Origin: Pasteurellaceae bacterium RH1A
Lineage (GTDB): Bacteria; Pseudomonadota; Gammaproteobacteria; Enterobacterales; Pasteurellaceae
Direction: 5' to 3'
Assembly: GCA_012221805.1 (NCBI GenBank)
Contig: CP015195.1
Span: 1,039,771 to 1,103,770 of the forward strand
Length of the DNA: 64,000 nt
In this document: piece after piece, positions 33,980-43,930 of the stretch
Numbering within the stretch: the first letter of the stretch is position 1
Layout of the letters: each line of letters opens with the position of its first letter
The notes under the pieces: model-generated
Database searches by the model: none
The model's input: the letters and a program-made list of their open reading frames with translations, nothing else
What the model was told of the DNA's origin: nothing
Position numbers and translations under genes: made by a program

Positions 33980-34831
33980 ATGAAATTGAAAGCAAAATTA
34001 ACCGCACTTCTTATCAGCTCAACCCTTGCGATGTCTGCCTTCGCCCAAGACAGCTACCAGCATATCCGCAATGCTACGGCAAAAATTGAATACGCAGGGC
34101 AGACCTTTTTGGTCGATCCTTTCTTTGCTAAAAAAGACTCAATGGCAGGTTTTGCAGGCACATTTAATGAAGAAAAACGTATGCCGCTGGTAGATCTACC
34201 GATGTCCACCGACAAGGTTTTAGACGGTGTAGAGGCGGTGATCGTGACCCACACCCACGAAGATCACTGGGACGAAACGGCTGCCCAAACCATTCCTAAA
34301 GACTTGCCGATTTTTGTGCAACATCAGGCTGATGCCGAGAAGATCCGCAACCAAGGCTTTAAAAATGTGCAAGTGCTTAACGGATCAGCCGAGTTTAATG
34401 GCGTGAAATTAAGCAAAACAGGCGGTTCTCACGGGACAATCGAAATGTATGCGATCCCTGAACTGGCGAAAGGGTTAGGCGATGCAATGGGCGTAGTTTT
34501 CCAAAAGGACGGACATAAAACCGCCTACATTATGGGCGATACCATTTGGACGGCAGACGTGCATAAGGCACTCACCACCTATCAGCCAGATATTCTAGTG
34601 ATGAACACAGGCTTTGCCCGCATTAAGGGAATGGAAGACGGCATTATTATGGGCGTAGAAGATGTCGCCAAAGCCAGCCGTTTTGCGCCGAAGGCTCAAA
34701 TTATCACGGTACATATGGACACCGTAAACCACACAGCCACCAGCCGTGCAGATATGCGGAAATTCGTCCAAGGCGAAGGCATTGCAGATAAGGTCGCTGT
34801 GCCTGAAGATGGGGAAGTGATTAAGTTTTAA
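33980..34831 (+). CDS. Exported MBL-fold metallo-hydrolase
   Basis: 283 residues with a signal peptide cleaved at AFA-QD (about residue 23). Metal-binding motif THTHEDHWDE (HxHxDH), then SHGT and MGDTIW, followed by a C-terminal HMDTVNHT. Similar proteins include UlaG-like lactonases of the broader family. The GlxA-like regulator gene is divergent and probably controls it. Natural substrate not evident. Confidence 0.88.
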   Translation: MKLKAKLTALLISSTLAMSAFAQDSYQHIRNATAKIEYAGQTFLVDPFFAKKDSMAGFAGTFNEEKRMPLVDLPMSTDKVLDGVEAVIVTHTHEDHWDETAAQTIPKDLPIFVQHQADAEKIRNQGFKNVQVLNGSAEFNGVKLSKTGGSHGTIEMYAIPELAKGLGDAMGVVFQKDGHKTAYIMGDTIWTADVHKALTTYQPDILVMNTGFARIKGMEDGIIMGVEDVAKASRFAPKAQIITVHMDTVNHTATSRADMRKFVQGEGIADKVAVPEDGEVIKF

Positions 34832-34835
34832 GCTT

Positions 34836-34874
34836 GCAAGCGGTGTAAATTTTTGGAGAATTTGCACCGCTTGC
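34836..34874. terminator. Inverted-USS terminator
   Basis: GCAAGCGGTGTAAATT and AATTTGCACCGCTTGC separate the convergent MBL-fold and arginase-family genes. Confidence 0.85.
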
Positions 34875-34880
34875 TTTCTC

Positions 34881-35759
34881 CTACTCCCCCAAAAGTGGCA
34901 AACTATGTAACAAGTTCCGCAACTTAATCACTTCTCTTGGCATTGGCTCGGCGATGGTTAAGCCTACCAGATCATAGGCCTGGGCAATGTCGCCAATCAA
35001 ACGGCTGACGGCGGCCACCTTAATTCCATCAGGATCTGCCGCCACGGCAGTGCGAAGATCGGCAGGATCAAGGGCGTCTAAATCCAGATGGATCAGCACC
35101 TTACGCTTGCCTGTTGCTTGCAAGAAGGCCAGCACATCATCGCTCTTAGCATTCACACTGGCAGAACTGATCTTGGTCACGCCAAATTTTTCCACCCGTT
35201 CCACATCTGCAGGATAAGAGCGAAAGCCCACAATGGCCGCATTTTTAGGCTCAATAAAGGCAGGTAGCTTGCCGATAATCTGCTCATCACCCTTGCCAGC
35301 CAAGGCAGAGAGTGCCATTGCGTGATAGCCCACATAGCCTTCATTGGGCAGGGTCAAATCGGGGTGGGCGTCAATCCAAACCACCGCCACATCGCCCTGA
35401 TACTTGTCCGCCAAATAGCTAAAAGGAGCAACGCTGACCGAGCATTCCCCTCCCAACGTAACAATGCGGTCAGGCTGGTGCTGCTTGATAATGTCCAATG
35501 CGGCTTGCAGTTGGGCAGTGACGGCAGGATAGGCATAAATCCCCTGCTGGGTCGCCACCTGTTCGCCTGTATAGTCAAGGCTAACAGGCACGGTCGCCTT
35601 GGCCGCCTTGCTTGCAGGGGCCAGCCATTCCAGCAGTTGCGAGCCGATAAAATAGCCCTGGGCCGCATCTTGCTGGCTGAGTTCTGGCACAAGTGGTTGC
35701 ATAATGGCAGGATCTGCCCCCTGCCATTGGGGAAAGGTTAAGCGTAGGGTCTTGTTCAT
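34881..35759 (-). CDS. Arginase/agmatinase-superfamily protein
   Basis: 292 residues from the ATG at 35759 (MNKTLRLTFPQWQG, preceded by GGAAG); a longer frame begins at 35795. The ureohydrolase fold is shown by VTLGGECSVSV, WIDAHPD and HLDLDALDP. The first metal-binding motif has cysteine (GGEC) where arginases have GG(D/N)H, a variant known in divergent arginase-family proteins, so the manganese site is altered and activity on arginine or agmatine is uncertain. Stands alone; convergent with the MBL-fold gene. Confidence 0.85.
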   Translation of the reverse strand: MNKTLRLTFPQWQGADPAIMQPLVPELSQQDAAQGYFIGSQLLEWLAPASKAAKATVPVSLDYTGEQVATQQGIYAYPAVTAQLQAALDIIKQHQPDRIVTLGGECSVSVAPFSYLADKYQGDVAVVWIDAHPDLTLPNEGYVGYHAMALSALAGKGDEQIIGKLPAFIEPKNAAIVGFRSYPADVERVEKFGVTKISSASVNAKSDDVLAFLQATGKRKVLIHLDLDALDPADLRTAVAADPDGIKVAAVSRLIGDIAQAYDLVGLTIAEPMPREVIKLRNLLHSLPLLGE

Positions 35760-35885
35760 TTTTCTTCCTTTAAGTGAATTGCAAAGTGCGGTCATCTTAA
35801 GGGGGATTTTATCCCTTGTATATGAATTATTCTTTCTGCTTAGAAAAATCCATTTTTATGATGAGTTAAGAAAAAACTTGCAAAT

Positions 35886-35922
35886 AGTCTATAACAGGAC
35901 TAAAATAGTCCTGTTTTAGACT
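35886..35922. promoter_or_regulatory. 37-bp palindromic operator upstream of the PACE gene
   Basis: AGTCTATAACAGGACTA, a central AAA, and TAGTCCTGTTTTAGACT form 17-bp arms with one mismatch, 24 bp before the start codon. It contains the half-site AGTCCT also found at 31872-31943. Likely binding site of the MarR protein encoded downstream. Confidence 0.7.
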
Positions 35923-35946
35923 TTAATTCACTAAAGAGGTAATATA

Positions 35947-36396
35947 ATGAACCAAAATCAAGCTATCCCAATGAGCCTTAAAGAGCGTCTCTTTCACTCG
36001 GTCTTATTTGAACTGGGGGCGATTGCTGTCTCTAGTCTCTTAGTCTTAGCCTTTTCAAATGTGGAGACTGGCACAGCACTTAGCGCAGGTATTGCCATGG
36101 CAATCATGGCCATGGTGTGGAACTTTGTGTTTAACTATGGCTTTGACAAGATCTTTACCGCTCCTCGTGAAACACGGGGCTTGGGCTTACGGATTTTTCA
36201 CACCATCAGCTTTGAAGCAGGCTTGCTGATTTTTACCATTCCGATGATTGCCTATCTCTTGGATTTAAGCCTCTGGCAGGCCTTTTTAGCTGATGTGGGG
36301 CTGACTGTGGTTATCACCGTTTATGCCCTGATTTTCAACTGGGTTTACGACAATCTGCGCCTGAAATTTGTGGGAGGTCAATATGAGCCAGTTTGA
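35947..36396 (+). CDS. PACE-family multidrug efflux protein (AceI-like)
   Basis: 149-residue inner-membrane proton-driven exporter with two tandem transmembrane-pair domains. Each domain keeps the signature: RLFHSVLFELGAI ... VWNFVFNYGFDKIF and RIFHTISFEAGLL ... ALIFNWVYDNL. Homologues export chlorhexidine, acriflavine and short diamines. The stop overlaps the start of a MarR gene (36383), so the two are translationally coupled, and a long palindrome sits at the promoter. Confidence 0.93.
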   Translation: MNQNQAIPMSLKERLFHSVLFELGAIAVSSLLVLAFSNVETGTALSAGIAMAIMAMVWNFVFNYGFDKIFTAPRETRGLGLRIFHTISFEAGLLIFTIPMIAYLLDLSLWQAFLADVGLTVVITVYALIFNWVYDNLRLKFVGGQYEPV

Positions 36397-36811
36397 TCAC
36401 CTAGGCCAAACCGCCAGCCACCTGTTCGGGCTTTATGAAGGCTGGGCCAAGAGCAAGGGGCTGAACTATGCCAGCCTTGCCGTCCTGCATGCCTTGGTTA
36501 AAAACACGGCCAGCACCCAAAAGCAGATTGGCCGCCAGTGGGCCTTGCCCAAACAAACCCTGTCTGCCACCTGCCAAAAGCTGGCAAAGGACGGCTTAAT
36601 TGGCTTTTCCAACACGGAAACAGACGGCAGGGAAAAGCAGCTCTACCTGACAGAACAGGGCAAAGCCTTCGCTACTTCCCTCATTTATGAGCTAGATGAA
36701 CTTGAGCAACAGGCCCTTGACGACTTTGGGCGTAAAAGGGCGGATAAGTTTGTGGGGGAAATGATGATTTTTGTGGAAAAGCTAGAAGGCCTTATGCAAA
36801 AAGCCTCTTAG
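36383..36811 (+). CDS. MarR-family transcriptional regulator
   Basis: 142 residues from the ATG at 36383, after GGGAGG inside the end of the PACE gene (14-bp overlap). Winged HTH with STQKQIGRQWALPKQTLSATCQKLAKDGLIGFSNTETDGREKQLYLTEQG. Most similar in this window to the MarR at 31433. Probable autorepressor of the efflux operon through the palindrome at 35886-35922. Confidence 0.92.
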   Translation: MSQFDHLGQTASHLFGLYEGWAKSKGLNYASLAVLHALVKNTASTQKQIGRQWALPKQTLSATCQKLAKDGLIGFSNTETDGREKQLYLTEQGKAFATSLIYELDELEQQALDDFGRKRADKFVGEMMIFVEKLEGLMQKAS

Positions 36812-36846
36812 GCAGGCTCCGATTTACCCTTAAGATAGGGAAAGTT

Positions 36847-36882
36847 AAAGCCTTGTACAGTCTTCCTGTGCAAGGCTTTTTT
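36847..36882 (+). terminator. Terminator of the PACE-MarR operon
   Basis: AAAGCCTTGTACAG-TCTTC-CTGTGCAAGGCTT followed by a T run. An inverted-USS stem for the convergent phoA gene follows at 36888-36945. Confidence 0.85.
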
Positions 36883-36887
36883 GTGGA

Positions 36888-36945
36888 GCAAGCGGGTCAA
36901 TTTCAGTCAAAATTTGCAAGAAATTTGGTGAAATTGACCGCTTGT
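36888..36945 (-). terminator. Inverted-USS terminator of phoA
   Basis: GCAAGCGGGTCAATTTC and GAAATTGACCGCTTGT, immediately downstream of the phoA stop codon on the minus strand. Confidence 0.75.
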
Positions 36946-36951
36946 TAGGCC

Positions 36952-38409
36952 TTATTGGGTCTTAATGCCTAAGGCGTGGGCGGCAGCACGGAAGACGTCG
37001 GTGTTATCGACATAGAACTGGCTGGCCTTCGGTGCGTTGTAGTAGCGGCCGAGGTTAGGTTCTTCTTTGGCGATACTGGTGAAGTAGTCTGAGCCTGCGC
37101 CCTTGGCGAAGAGCGGGACCAGTTCACGGGTGTGGTTGTCGGAGTACCAACGCACCAGTGGTAGGGCGCCTGCGCCTTGGTTGATGATTGGGGCGTAGAT
37201 GTTTTGGTTGGAATCTGGGCCTTGGAGCAAGCCGTTGCCGTGGTCAGTGGTGACAACCACCATGGTTTCCTCCCAGGAGCTGTTTTTCTCAACCCAATCC
37301 ACCACAGCTTCAACAGCCAGGTTGAAGTCGATTTGCTCTTCCACCAAGCGAGGCAGGTTGTTGGCGTGGGCTGCCCAGTCCACCGCACCGCCTTCCACCA
37401 TGAGGAAGAAGCCCTTAGGGTTTTGGCTCACAATGTTGAGAGCACCCTTGGTCATGGTGGCTAAATCAGGTTGATTGTCCAGTAAATTGCCTGCAGCCAC
37501 ACCCGTGCGGTTAAATTGCAGGGTGGCGTGGTTTTGCACCGTGCCGATGAGCTTGGTTTTGCCTTTGAGATCTAACTTGCCAGCAGCCAAGGCCTCAAAG
37601 TCGGCCTTGCTGTCAATCAGGGCATAGTCGGTTTTGCCAGCGGCCAGGCGATCCCAAGCCTCCTTGCCGCCTACATAACGGAAGGCTTTTTCATCTTTAG
37701 GTTCGGTTTTCTTGCCGTTTTGGTCGTAATAAGGGTGGCCGGCGCCCATGATGACCGAGGCCAGGCCAGAGTCAATGGCTTCTTTGGCGATGTCGGCATA
37801 GTTGTTGCGGTTAGGCGTGTGGGCTAGGAAGCCTGCGGGTGTGGCGTGTGACCACTGCACCGAGGTAATCACGCCCAGGGCCTTGCCCTGCTCCACCACA
37901 TATTCGCCGATGTGTTTGAGGCGGGTGTCATCGTTAGACCAGTTGATGGCGCTGTTGTAGGTTTTTTGTCCAGTGGCAAGGGCTGTGGCGGCTGCAGCAC
38001 TGTCGGTGAAGTCGGCACGGGAGTAGTCGTAGCCCTTGAAGAAGCTAGGGTAGTTGCCTAGGTTGCCCTTGTAGCCCAGGTCAGACTTGCTGTCGTCCCA
38101 GAGTGATTTGGAGTCGAACTGAACCGAGCCTTCTAGGCTCTTGGTCGGCTTTTTGGAGGTGTTGAGCGGGTGGGTGGAGGCGAAGAGTTGGACGTCAAAT
38201 TTATCGTAGGCTTCACGGCCTAGGGCGCCGTGGCGGTAGTAGCTGGCGGCGTGCCAGGTGTTGATGCCGGCACCGTCGGTAATCAGTAAAATCACGTTTT
38301 TAGCCTTGCCCGATTCAGGGGCTTGGGCGGTGTTGGCCAGAGTGGCCTGGCTGCTTGCAAGGCCTGCTAGGATGGCGGCAGTGATTTTCAAAGATGATTT
38401 CAGTTGCAT
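36952..38409 (-). CDS. phoA: Alkaline phosphatase
   Basis: Periplasmic phosphomonoesterase, 485 residues from the ATG at 38409, which begins a signal peptide (MQLKSSLKITAAILAGLASSQATLA); the frame runs on upstream to 38523 through promoter sequence. Motifs: metal-binding LLITDGAGINTWH, nucleophile serine in ADFTDSAAAATALATG, VEGGAVDWAAHANN and VTTDHGNG. It is PF00245 type but closer to the large bacterial branch than to E. coli PhoA. A Pho-box-like site lies 57 bp upstream. Confidence 0.9.
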   Translation of the reverse strand: MQLKSSLKITAAILAGLASSQATLANTAQAPESGKAKNVILLITDGAGINTWHAASYYRHGALGREAYDKFDVQLFASTHPLNTSKKPTKSLEGSVQFDSKSLWDDSKSDLGYKGNLGNYPSFFKGYDYSRADFTDSAAAATALATGQKTYNSAINWSNDDTRLKHIGEYVVEQGKALGVITSVQWSHATPAGFLAHTPNRNNYADIAKEAIDSGLASVIMGAGHPYYDQNGKKTEPKDEKAFRYVGGKEAWDRLAAGKTDYALIDSKADFEALAAGKLDLKGKTKLIGTVQNHATLQFNRTGVAAGNLLDNQPDLATMTKGALNIVSQNPKGFFLMVEGGAVDWAAHANNLPRLVEEQIDFNLAVEAVVDWVEKNSSWEETMVVVTTDHGNGLLQGPDSNQNIYAPIINQGAGALPLVRWYSDNHTRELVPLFAKGAGSDYFTSIAKEEPNLGRYYNAPKASQFYVDNTDVFRAAAHALGIKTQ

Positions 38410-38465
38410 AATGGTTCCTCTTAGTTGAAGCATGTTGAATGCGGGGCTAAGAGTAGCAAGGCAAG

Positions 38466-38483
38466 ATGACAGTTTGATTACAT
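38466..38483 (-). promoter_or_regulatory. Pho box upstream of phoA
   Basis: On the minus strand ATGTAATCAAACTGTCAT matches 15 of 18 positions of the PhoB consensus CTGTCAT-N4-CTGTCAT, with a perfect second half. Implies induction by phosphate limitation. Confidence 0.6.
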
Positions 38484-38509
38484 AGAAAAATTTTTTTAGG
38501 CAGAAAAGC

Positions 38510-38535
38510 AAACAGACCGACAAGCGGTCTGTTTT
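38510..38535 (-). terminator. Terminator downstream of the DUF3108-like gene
   Basis: AAAACAGACC-GCTTGTC-GGTCTGTTT on the minus strand with a T-rich tail. The loop carries an uptake-signal core. Confidence 0.75.
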
Positions 38536-38540
38536 CGTGC

Positions 38541-39179
38541 TTATTTTACAAAGCTGTCGAAGGTCAGCTCGTAGTTGTCGCCGTCACGGTTATAGGAAAT
38601 ATAGCGTGGGAATTTTTCATCAGCGTGTTTTTTAACCATAATGTCCTTATTACCAGTTTTGAATTTATAGGTAATTTCTTGCGTGGTTTGACCATTCTTT
38701 TTCACGGCCTTTTGGGTCTTGTTAATAACCACATTTTCCATTGGGTAGAGCTTCTTGCCGTTGGTGATTTGGAAGCTCTGCGGCAGCTTGTCGTAATAGC
38801 TTAATTGAAAGGCCATGGTAAAGAGATCGAAGGTTGGCAGGGTGAGTGCCTCAGACTTAGGCTTGCCGTCTTTTACCTTGCCATATTGAATGGTTTTGGA
38901 GTCGATTTCACTCATGGCATAGGTTTTGCCGTTGCGGGTGTCACGGTAGCTCAGCATATTGAACTGGTTATTGCGTTCCGTTCCCTTGGAGGCAAAGACA
39001 ATGTTATACAAAGGCACGTTGATCTTGGCCTGAATGGTGTAGTTGCCCCCGCCATTGTTGAAATGAACATAAGCCGGCATCAGGTAGTTGGAGCTGTATT
39101 TAATGTTGAAACTTTCCGCCATCACACTGGATGAAAAGGCAAGCAAGGCAGCTAAAACATACTTGAAAGATTTAAACAT
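38541..39179 (-). CDS. Exported DUF3108-like protein
   Basis: 212 residues with a signal peptide (SVMA-ES, about residue 21), rich in beta strands. The order NYTIQAKINVPLYNIVFASKG ... FNMLSYRDTRNGKTY ... LPTFDLFTMAFQLSYYDKLPQSFQITNGKKLYP ... PRYISYNRDGDNYELTF is that of the DUF3108 family of outer-envelope proteins of unknown role. The start codon directly abuts the cysB stop, so the genes are cotranscribed. Confidence 0.7.
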   Translation of the reverse strand: MFKSFKYVLAALLAFSSSVMAESFNIKYSSNYLMPAYVHFNNGGGNYTIQAKINVPLYNIVFASKGTERNNQFNMLSYRDTRNGKTYAMSEIDSKTIQYGKVKDGKPKSEALTLPTFDLFTMAFQLSYYDKLPQSFQITNGKKLYPMENVVINKTQKAVKKNGQTTQEITYKFKTGNKDIMVKKHADEKFPRYISYNRDGDNYELTFDSFVK

Positions 39180-40196
<1,017 letters not shown>

Positions 40197-40397
40197 TTAT
40201 AGTACAAAAAGGCATAAGAATAGGGCAGTTTTGCAAAAAATCAGCCCAATTGGGCCGCTTGTTTATAACCGATTTTTATAAGATATAAGGAAATGTAAAT
40301 CCTTGCCCTAGGTAACCTTGTTAGCTGAGGGAATAAAGCTTTGTGCTCTCGCCCAAAATTTGCTACCCTGCACCGATTTTTTCAACAGAGACTTTCC

Positions 40398-42152
40398 ATG
40401 ACTGAACAAACCTTTATTTTGGGTAAAGATGCCGCCCTTGAAGAGAGCATTGCAAAATTCCAAGCCAAACTGACCGCTTTGGGCTTTAACATTGAAGAAG
40501 CCTCCTGGCTCAGCCCTGTGCCTAATGTTTGGTCTGTCCATATTCGGGATGCCGACTGCCCGCAGTGCTTCTCCAATGGTAAGGGGGCTAGTAAAAAGGC
40601 AGCCCTTGCTTCAGCGCTAGGCGAGTATTTCGAGCGTTTGTCCACCAACTACTTCTGGGCCGATTTCTACCTGGGGAAGGACTTTGCCGAGGGTGATTTT
40701 GTCCACTACCCAAGCGAAAAATGGTTTGAAATCCAGGATGAAGAGAGCCTGCCAGAAGGGATTTTAGACCCATTCTTGCACAGCTACTTCAACCCAACCG
40801 GCGAACTCACGCCAGATCTGCTGATTGACTTGCAATCAGGCAACTACGACCGTGGTATTGTGACCCTGCCTTATACTCGCCAATCCGACCAGGCCACGGT
40901 TTACATTCCACAAAGCATTATCGCCAATCTCTTTGTGTCTAACGGGATGTCGGCCGGCAACACCAAGAACGAAGCTCGGGTGCAAGGCCTGTCTGAGGTC
41001 TTTGAGCGTTTTGTTAAAAACCGCATTATTGTAGATGCCATCAGCCTGCCTGAAATTCCGCAAAGCGTGATTGATGGCTACCCAAGCATCAAGGCCTCAA
41101 TTGAAAAATTGGAGCAAGAGGGTTTCCCAATCCTCTGCTACGATGCCTCTCTAGGTGGCCAGTTCCCAGTGATTTGCGTGATCTTGCTCAACCCAAATAA
41201 CGGCACTTGCTTTGCCTCTTTTGGTGCCCACCCGAATTTCCAAGTGGCTTTTGAGCGGACGGTAACTGAATTGCTCCAAGGCCGTAGCCTCAAGGACTTG
41301 GACGTATTCGCTCCACCATCCTTTAGTAATGAAGATGTGGCCGATCACGCCAATTTAGAAACCCACTTTATCGACTCAAGCGGTCTGATTTCCTGGGATC
41401 TTTTCAAATCGGAAGCCGACTACCCTTTCGTCCACTGGGATTTCTCTGGCACCACCGAGCAGGAATTTAATAACCTAATGGCTATCTTCAAGGAACTAGG
41501 CCAAGAGGTCTATATTATGGACTACGAGCACTTAGGCGTATATGCCTGCCGTATCCTGGCCCCGGGTATGTCTAACATCTACCCTGCAGACGACCTCATT
41601 TATGCCAACAACAATATGGGCATGGACTGGCGGGAAATCCTCCTTGATCTACCGCATTTCCACCACGACAAGGCAACCTATCAGGAACTCTTGGACGAAT
41701 TAGACGAACAGGGCATTGATGACCTAACCCGTGTGCGTGAGTTCCTCGGTATCGTGGCTGAAAAGGGTTCTGCCCTCCAAACCCTGCGGATTGGCGAGCT
41801 GAAATCCATGTTGCATTTGGCGCTAGGTAACCTAGAAGAAGCCCTAGACTGGGCCAACTGGACAGCCAATATGAATGCCTCTGTATTCAGCCCTGAGCGG
41901 AACAACTACTACCGCTGCCTCATTCAATCGCTTGAACTCTTCTTAGATGAAGAGCGTGAACCAGAGCAATATCGCATGGTCTTTGACAAGATGTATGGAA
42001 AAGAAGATGTTGCGGCTGCCTGGAGGGTCATTAGAGGCGAAAATCCTTTTGATGGCTTGGTTGCGACCGATGAGAGTTTGGAAAATATGCAGGCCCACCA
42101 GAAGTTGTTGAATGCCTATCGCAAGTTGCATGTGGCCAAGCAGAAAGCCTAA
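40398..42152 (+). CDS. ycaO: YcaO (ribosomal S12 methylthiotransferase accessory factor)
   Basis: ATP-dependent YcaO-fold protein; in E. coli it assists RimO in beta-methylthiolation of ribosomal protein S12. The ATG at 40398 (MTEQTFILGKDAALEESIA) is preferred over a frame start at 40341. The 584 residues match E. coli YcaO (586). Nucleotide-binding acidic residues are in ALGEYFERLST and EARVQGLSEVFERFV, with RTVTELLQGR further on and a C-terminal TPR-like helical part (LHLALGNLEEALDWANW). The C-terminus lacks the proline-rich tail of peptide-heterocyclising YcaO proteins, fitting the non-biosynthetic type. Confidence 0.95.
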   Translation: MTEQTFILGKDAALEESIAKFQAKLTALGFNIEEASWLSPVPNVWSVHIRDADCPQCFSNGKGASKKAALASALGEYFERLSTNYFWADFYLGKDFAEGDFVHYPSEKWFEIQDEESLPEGILDPFLHSYFNPTGELTPDLLIDLQSGNYDRGIVTLPYTRQSDQATVYIPQSIIANLFVSNGMSAGNTKNEARVQGLSEVFERFVKNRIIVDAISLPEIPQSVIDGYPSIKASIEKLEQEGFPILCYDASLGGQFPVICVILLNPNNGTCFASFGAHPNFQVAFERTVTELLQGRSLKDLDVFAPPSFSNEDVADHANLETHFIDSSGLISWDLFKSEADYPFVHWDFSGTTEQEFNNLMAIFKELGQEVYIMDYEHLGVYACRILAPGMSNIYPADDLIYANNNMGMDWREILLDLPHFHHDKATYQELLDELDEQGIDDLTRVREFLGIVAEKGSALQTLRIGELKSMLHLALGNLEEALDWANWTANMNASVFSPERNNYYRCLIQSLELFLDEEREPEQYRMVFDKMYGKEDVAAAWRVIRGENPFDGLVATDESLENMQAHQKLLNAYRKLHVAKQKA

Positions 42153-42168
42153 AACAGCTTTTTAGATG

Positions 42169-42234
42169 GCGCCAGCCTCCAGGCTGGTGCTTTTAATATC
42201 AATGAGTTATCAGCACCAGCCTGGAGGCTGGCGC
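42169..42234. repeat. Long perfect inverted repeat after ycaO
   Basis: Arms of 23 nt, GCGCCAGCCTCCAGGCTGGT continuing to GCT and its complement, with a 20-nt spacer. Each arm is itself a hairpin (AGCCTCCAGGCT). Same arm and loop sizes as 12871-12936. It separates the convergent ycaO and rph. Confidence 0.75.
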
Positions 42235-42255
42235 TATCGGTGTATGATTGAGAAA

Positions 42256-42969
42256 TTAAGCCAAAGCCTCTCTCTGCACAATAAAGAGCTGCTCAATGCC
42301 CTGTTGGGCCAGCTCTAGCAGTTGTAACAATTCCATATGGGAGAAAGGCTCGCCTTCCGCAGTGCCTTGAACTTCCACCAAACGGCCGTCTTCAACCATA
42401 ACCACGTTCATATCGGTTTCGGCGTTTGAGTCTTCCACATATTCCAAATCACACACGGCTTGGCCATCCACAATGCCGACAGAAATGGCTGCTACCAAGC
42501 CCTTCATTGGGTTGGTTTTTAGCACACCATCGGCTACCAGTTTATTAAGGGCATCAGCCAAGGCTACACAAGCCCCGGTGATGGAGGCGGTGCGGGTGCC
42601 GCCGTCTGCCTGGATAACATCGCAATCTACCGTAATGGTGCGTTCTCCTAGGGCTTGTAAATCGACTACGGCTCTTAGTGAACGGGCGATCAGGCGTTGA
42701 ATTTCTAGGGTGCGACCGCCTTGTTTACCCTTGGCGGCCTCCCGTTGGGTGCGGCTGTGGGTGGCACGAGGAAGCATGCCATATTCTGCCGTCACCCAGC
42801 CCTGTTGCTTGCCCTTTAAGAAGCGGGGAACGGTGTCTTCCACGGTGGCGTTACATAAAACCTTGGTTTCGCCGAACTCAATCAGCACTGAACCTTCGGC
42901 ATAGCGGGTGTAGTTACGGGTGATTTTGACAGGACGGGTTTGGTGGGCGGGGCGATCGTTAGGACGCAT
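42256..42969 (-). CDS. rph: Ribonuclease PH
   Basis: Phosphate-dependent 3'-5' exoribonuclease that trims tRNA precursors. The 237 residues follow E. coli Rph closely: [33 protein letters not shown] at the start, [22 protein letters not shown], the phosphate-binding [15 protein letters not shown] and the C-terminal [21 protein letters not shown]. The gene is full length and unlike the truncated E. coli K-12 allele. Divergent from yicC, as is usual in gamma-proteobacteria. Confidence 0.97.
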   Translation of the reverse strand: MRPNDRPAHQTRPVKITRNYTRYAEGSVLIEFGETKVLCNATVEDTVPRFLKGKQQGWVTAEYGMLPRATHSRTQREAAKGKQGGRTLEIQRLIARSLRAVVDLQALGERTITVDCDVIQADGGTRTASITGACVALADALNKLVADGVLKTNPMKGLVAAISVGIVDGQAVCDLEYVEDSNAETDMNVVMVEDGRLVEVQGTAEGEPFSHMELLQLLELAQQGIEQLFIVQREALA

Positions 42970-43057
42970 GGTTTCCTCTTTTTATGCTAAAAAATTTCGC
43001 CCATTCTAGCAAAAAACAGTACAATGTGCGGAATTTTTGTTAAAAGAGGACAACAAA

Positions 43058-43921
43058 ATGATTTACAGTATGACAGCCTTTGCTCATTTAGAGCTAAAAA
43101 AAGACTGGGGCAATGCCGTGTGGGAGTTGCGTTCGGTCAATCAACGCTTTTTAGATACCTACTTCCGCCTGCCGGAAAACTTCCGCAACTTAGAAGCCAC
43201 TCTGCGTGAAAAATTGCGTAATGCCCTAACCCGGGGCAAGGTGGAATGCAGCCTGCGGATTGAATTTAACGCCGTCCAAAATGCTGAATTGGCCCTTAAT
43301 CAGGACTATGCCAAGCAGGTGCTTAATTCCCTTAAATGGCTCAAAGAAACCGCTAACGAGGGCGAAATCAACCTGGTTGATGTCCTGCGTTACCCAGGTG
43401 TGGTGGACAGCCAGACCCAGGATTTAGACCAAATCACCCAAGACTTACTTGAGGGCTTTGAGCAAATCCTAGCCGACTTTATCGCCATGCGGGGCCGTGA
43501 AGGGGCCAACCTACACCAGCTTATTCAGCAGCGTTTGGAGGCCATTTCCCATGAAGCTGCCAAGGTGCAGGTGCAGATGCCGTCCATCCTGCAATGGCAA
43601 AAGGAACGCCTACAACAACGCTTTGAAGAACTCAACCTGCAACTGGAGCCTCAACGCCTAGAGCAGGAAATGGTCTTGCTGGCTCAAAGGGTGGATGTGG
43701 CCGAGGAGCTGGATCGCCTACGCCTGCACGTTAAGGAAACCACTTCCGTGCTTAACAAGGGTGGGGCCGTGGGCCGTAAGCTGGACTTTATGATGCAGGA
43801 ACTCAACCGTGAGGCCAACACCCTAGCGTCTAAGTCCATCAATGCCGATGTGACCAATTCTGCGGTCGAAATCAAGGTGCTTATCGAACAAATGCGTGAG
43901 CAAATTCAGAATTTAGAATAA
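43058..43921 (+). CDS. yicC: YicC-family endoribonuclease
   Basis: 287 residues from the ATG at 43058 (MIYSMTAFAHLELKKDWGNAVWELRSVNQRFLDTYFRLPENFR). The ends are conserved YicC blocks, including the C-terminal VGRKLDFMMQELNREANTLASKSINADVTNSAVEIKVLIEQMREQIQN. E. coli YicC is an RNase that degrades the small RNA RyhB with PNPase. First gene of a run yicC-ygfZ-yjjG with gaps of 9 and 4 bp. The rph promoter is divergent. Confidence 0.95.
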   Translation: MIYSMTAFAHLELKKDWGNAVWELRSVNQRFLDTYFRLPENFRNLEATLREKLRNALTRGKVECSLRIEFNAVQNAELALNQDYAKQVLNSLKWLKETANEGEINLVDVLRYPGVVDSQTQDLDQITQDLLEGFEQILADFIAMRGREGANLHQLIQQRLEAISHEAAKVQVQMPSILQWQKERLQQRFEELNLQLEPQRLEQEMVLLAQRVDVAEELDRLRLHVKETTSVLNKGGAVGRKLDFMMQELNREANTLASKSINADVTNSAVEIKVLIEQMREQIQNLE

Positions 43922-43930
43922 GGATATCCC

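Noticed and set aside
36969..37388. Second minus-strand frame inside phoA
   Set aside because: Alternative frame of the phoA coding sequence, tryptophan- and serine-rich, no independent evidence.
42678..42923. Plus-strand frame antisense to rph
   Set aside because: Overlaps fully with a strongly conserved gene; the peptide has no recognisable features.
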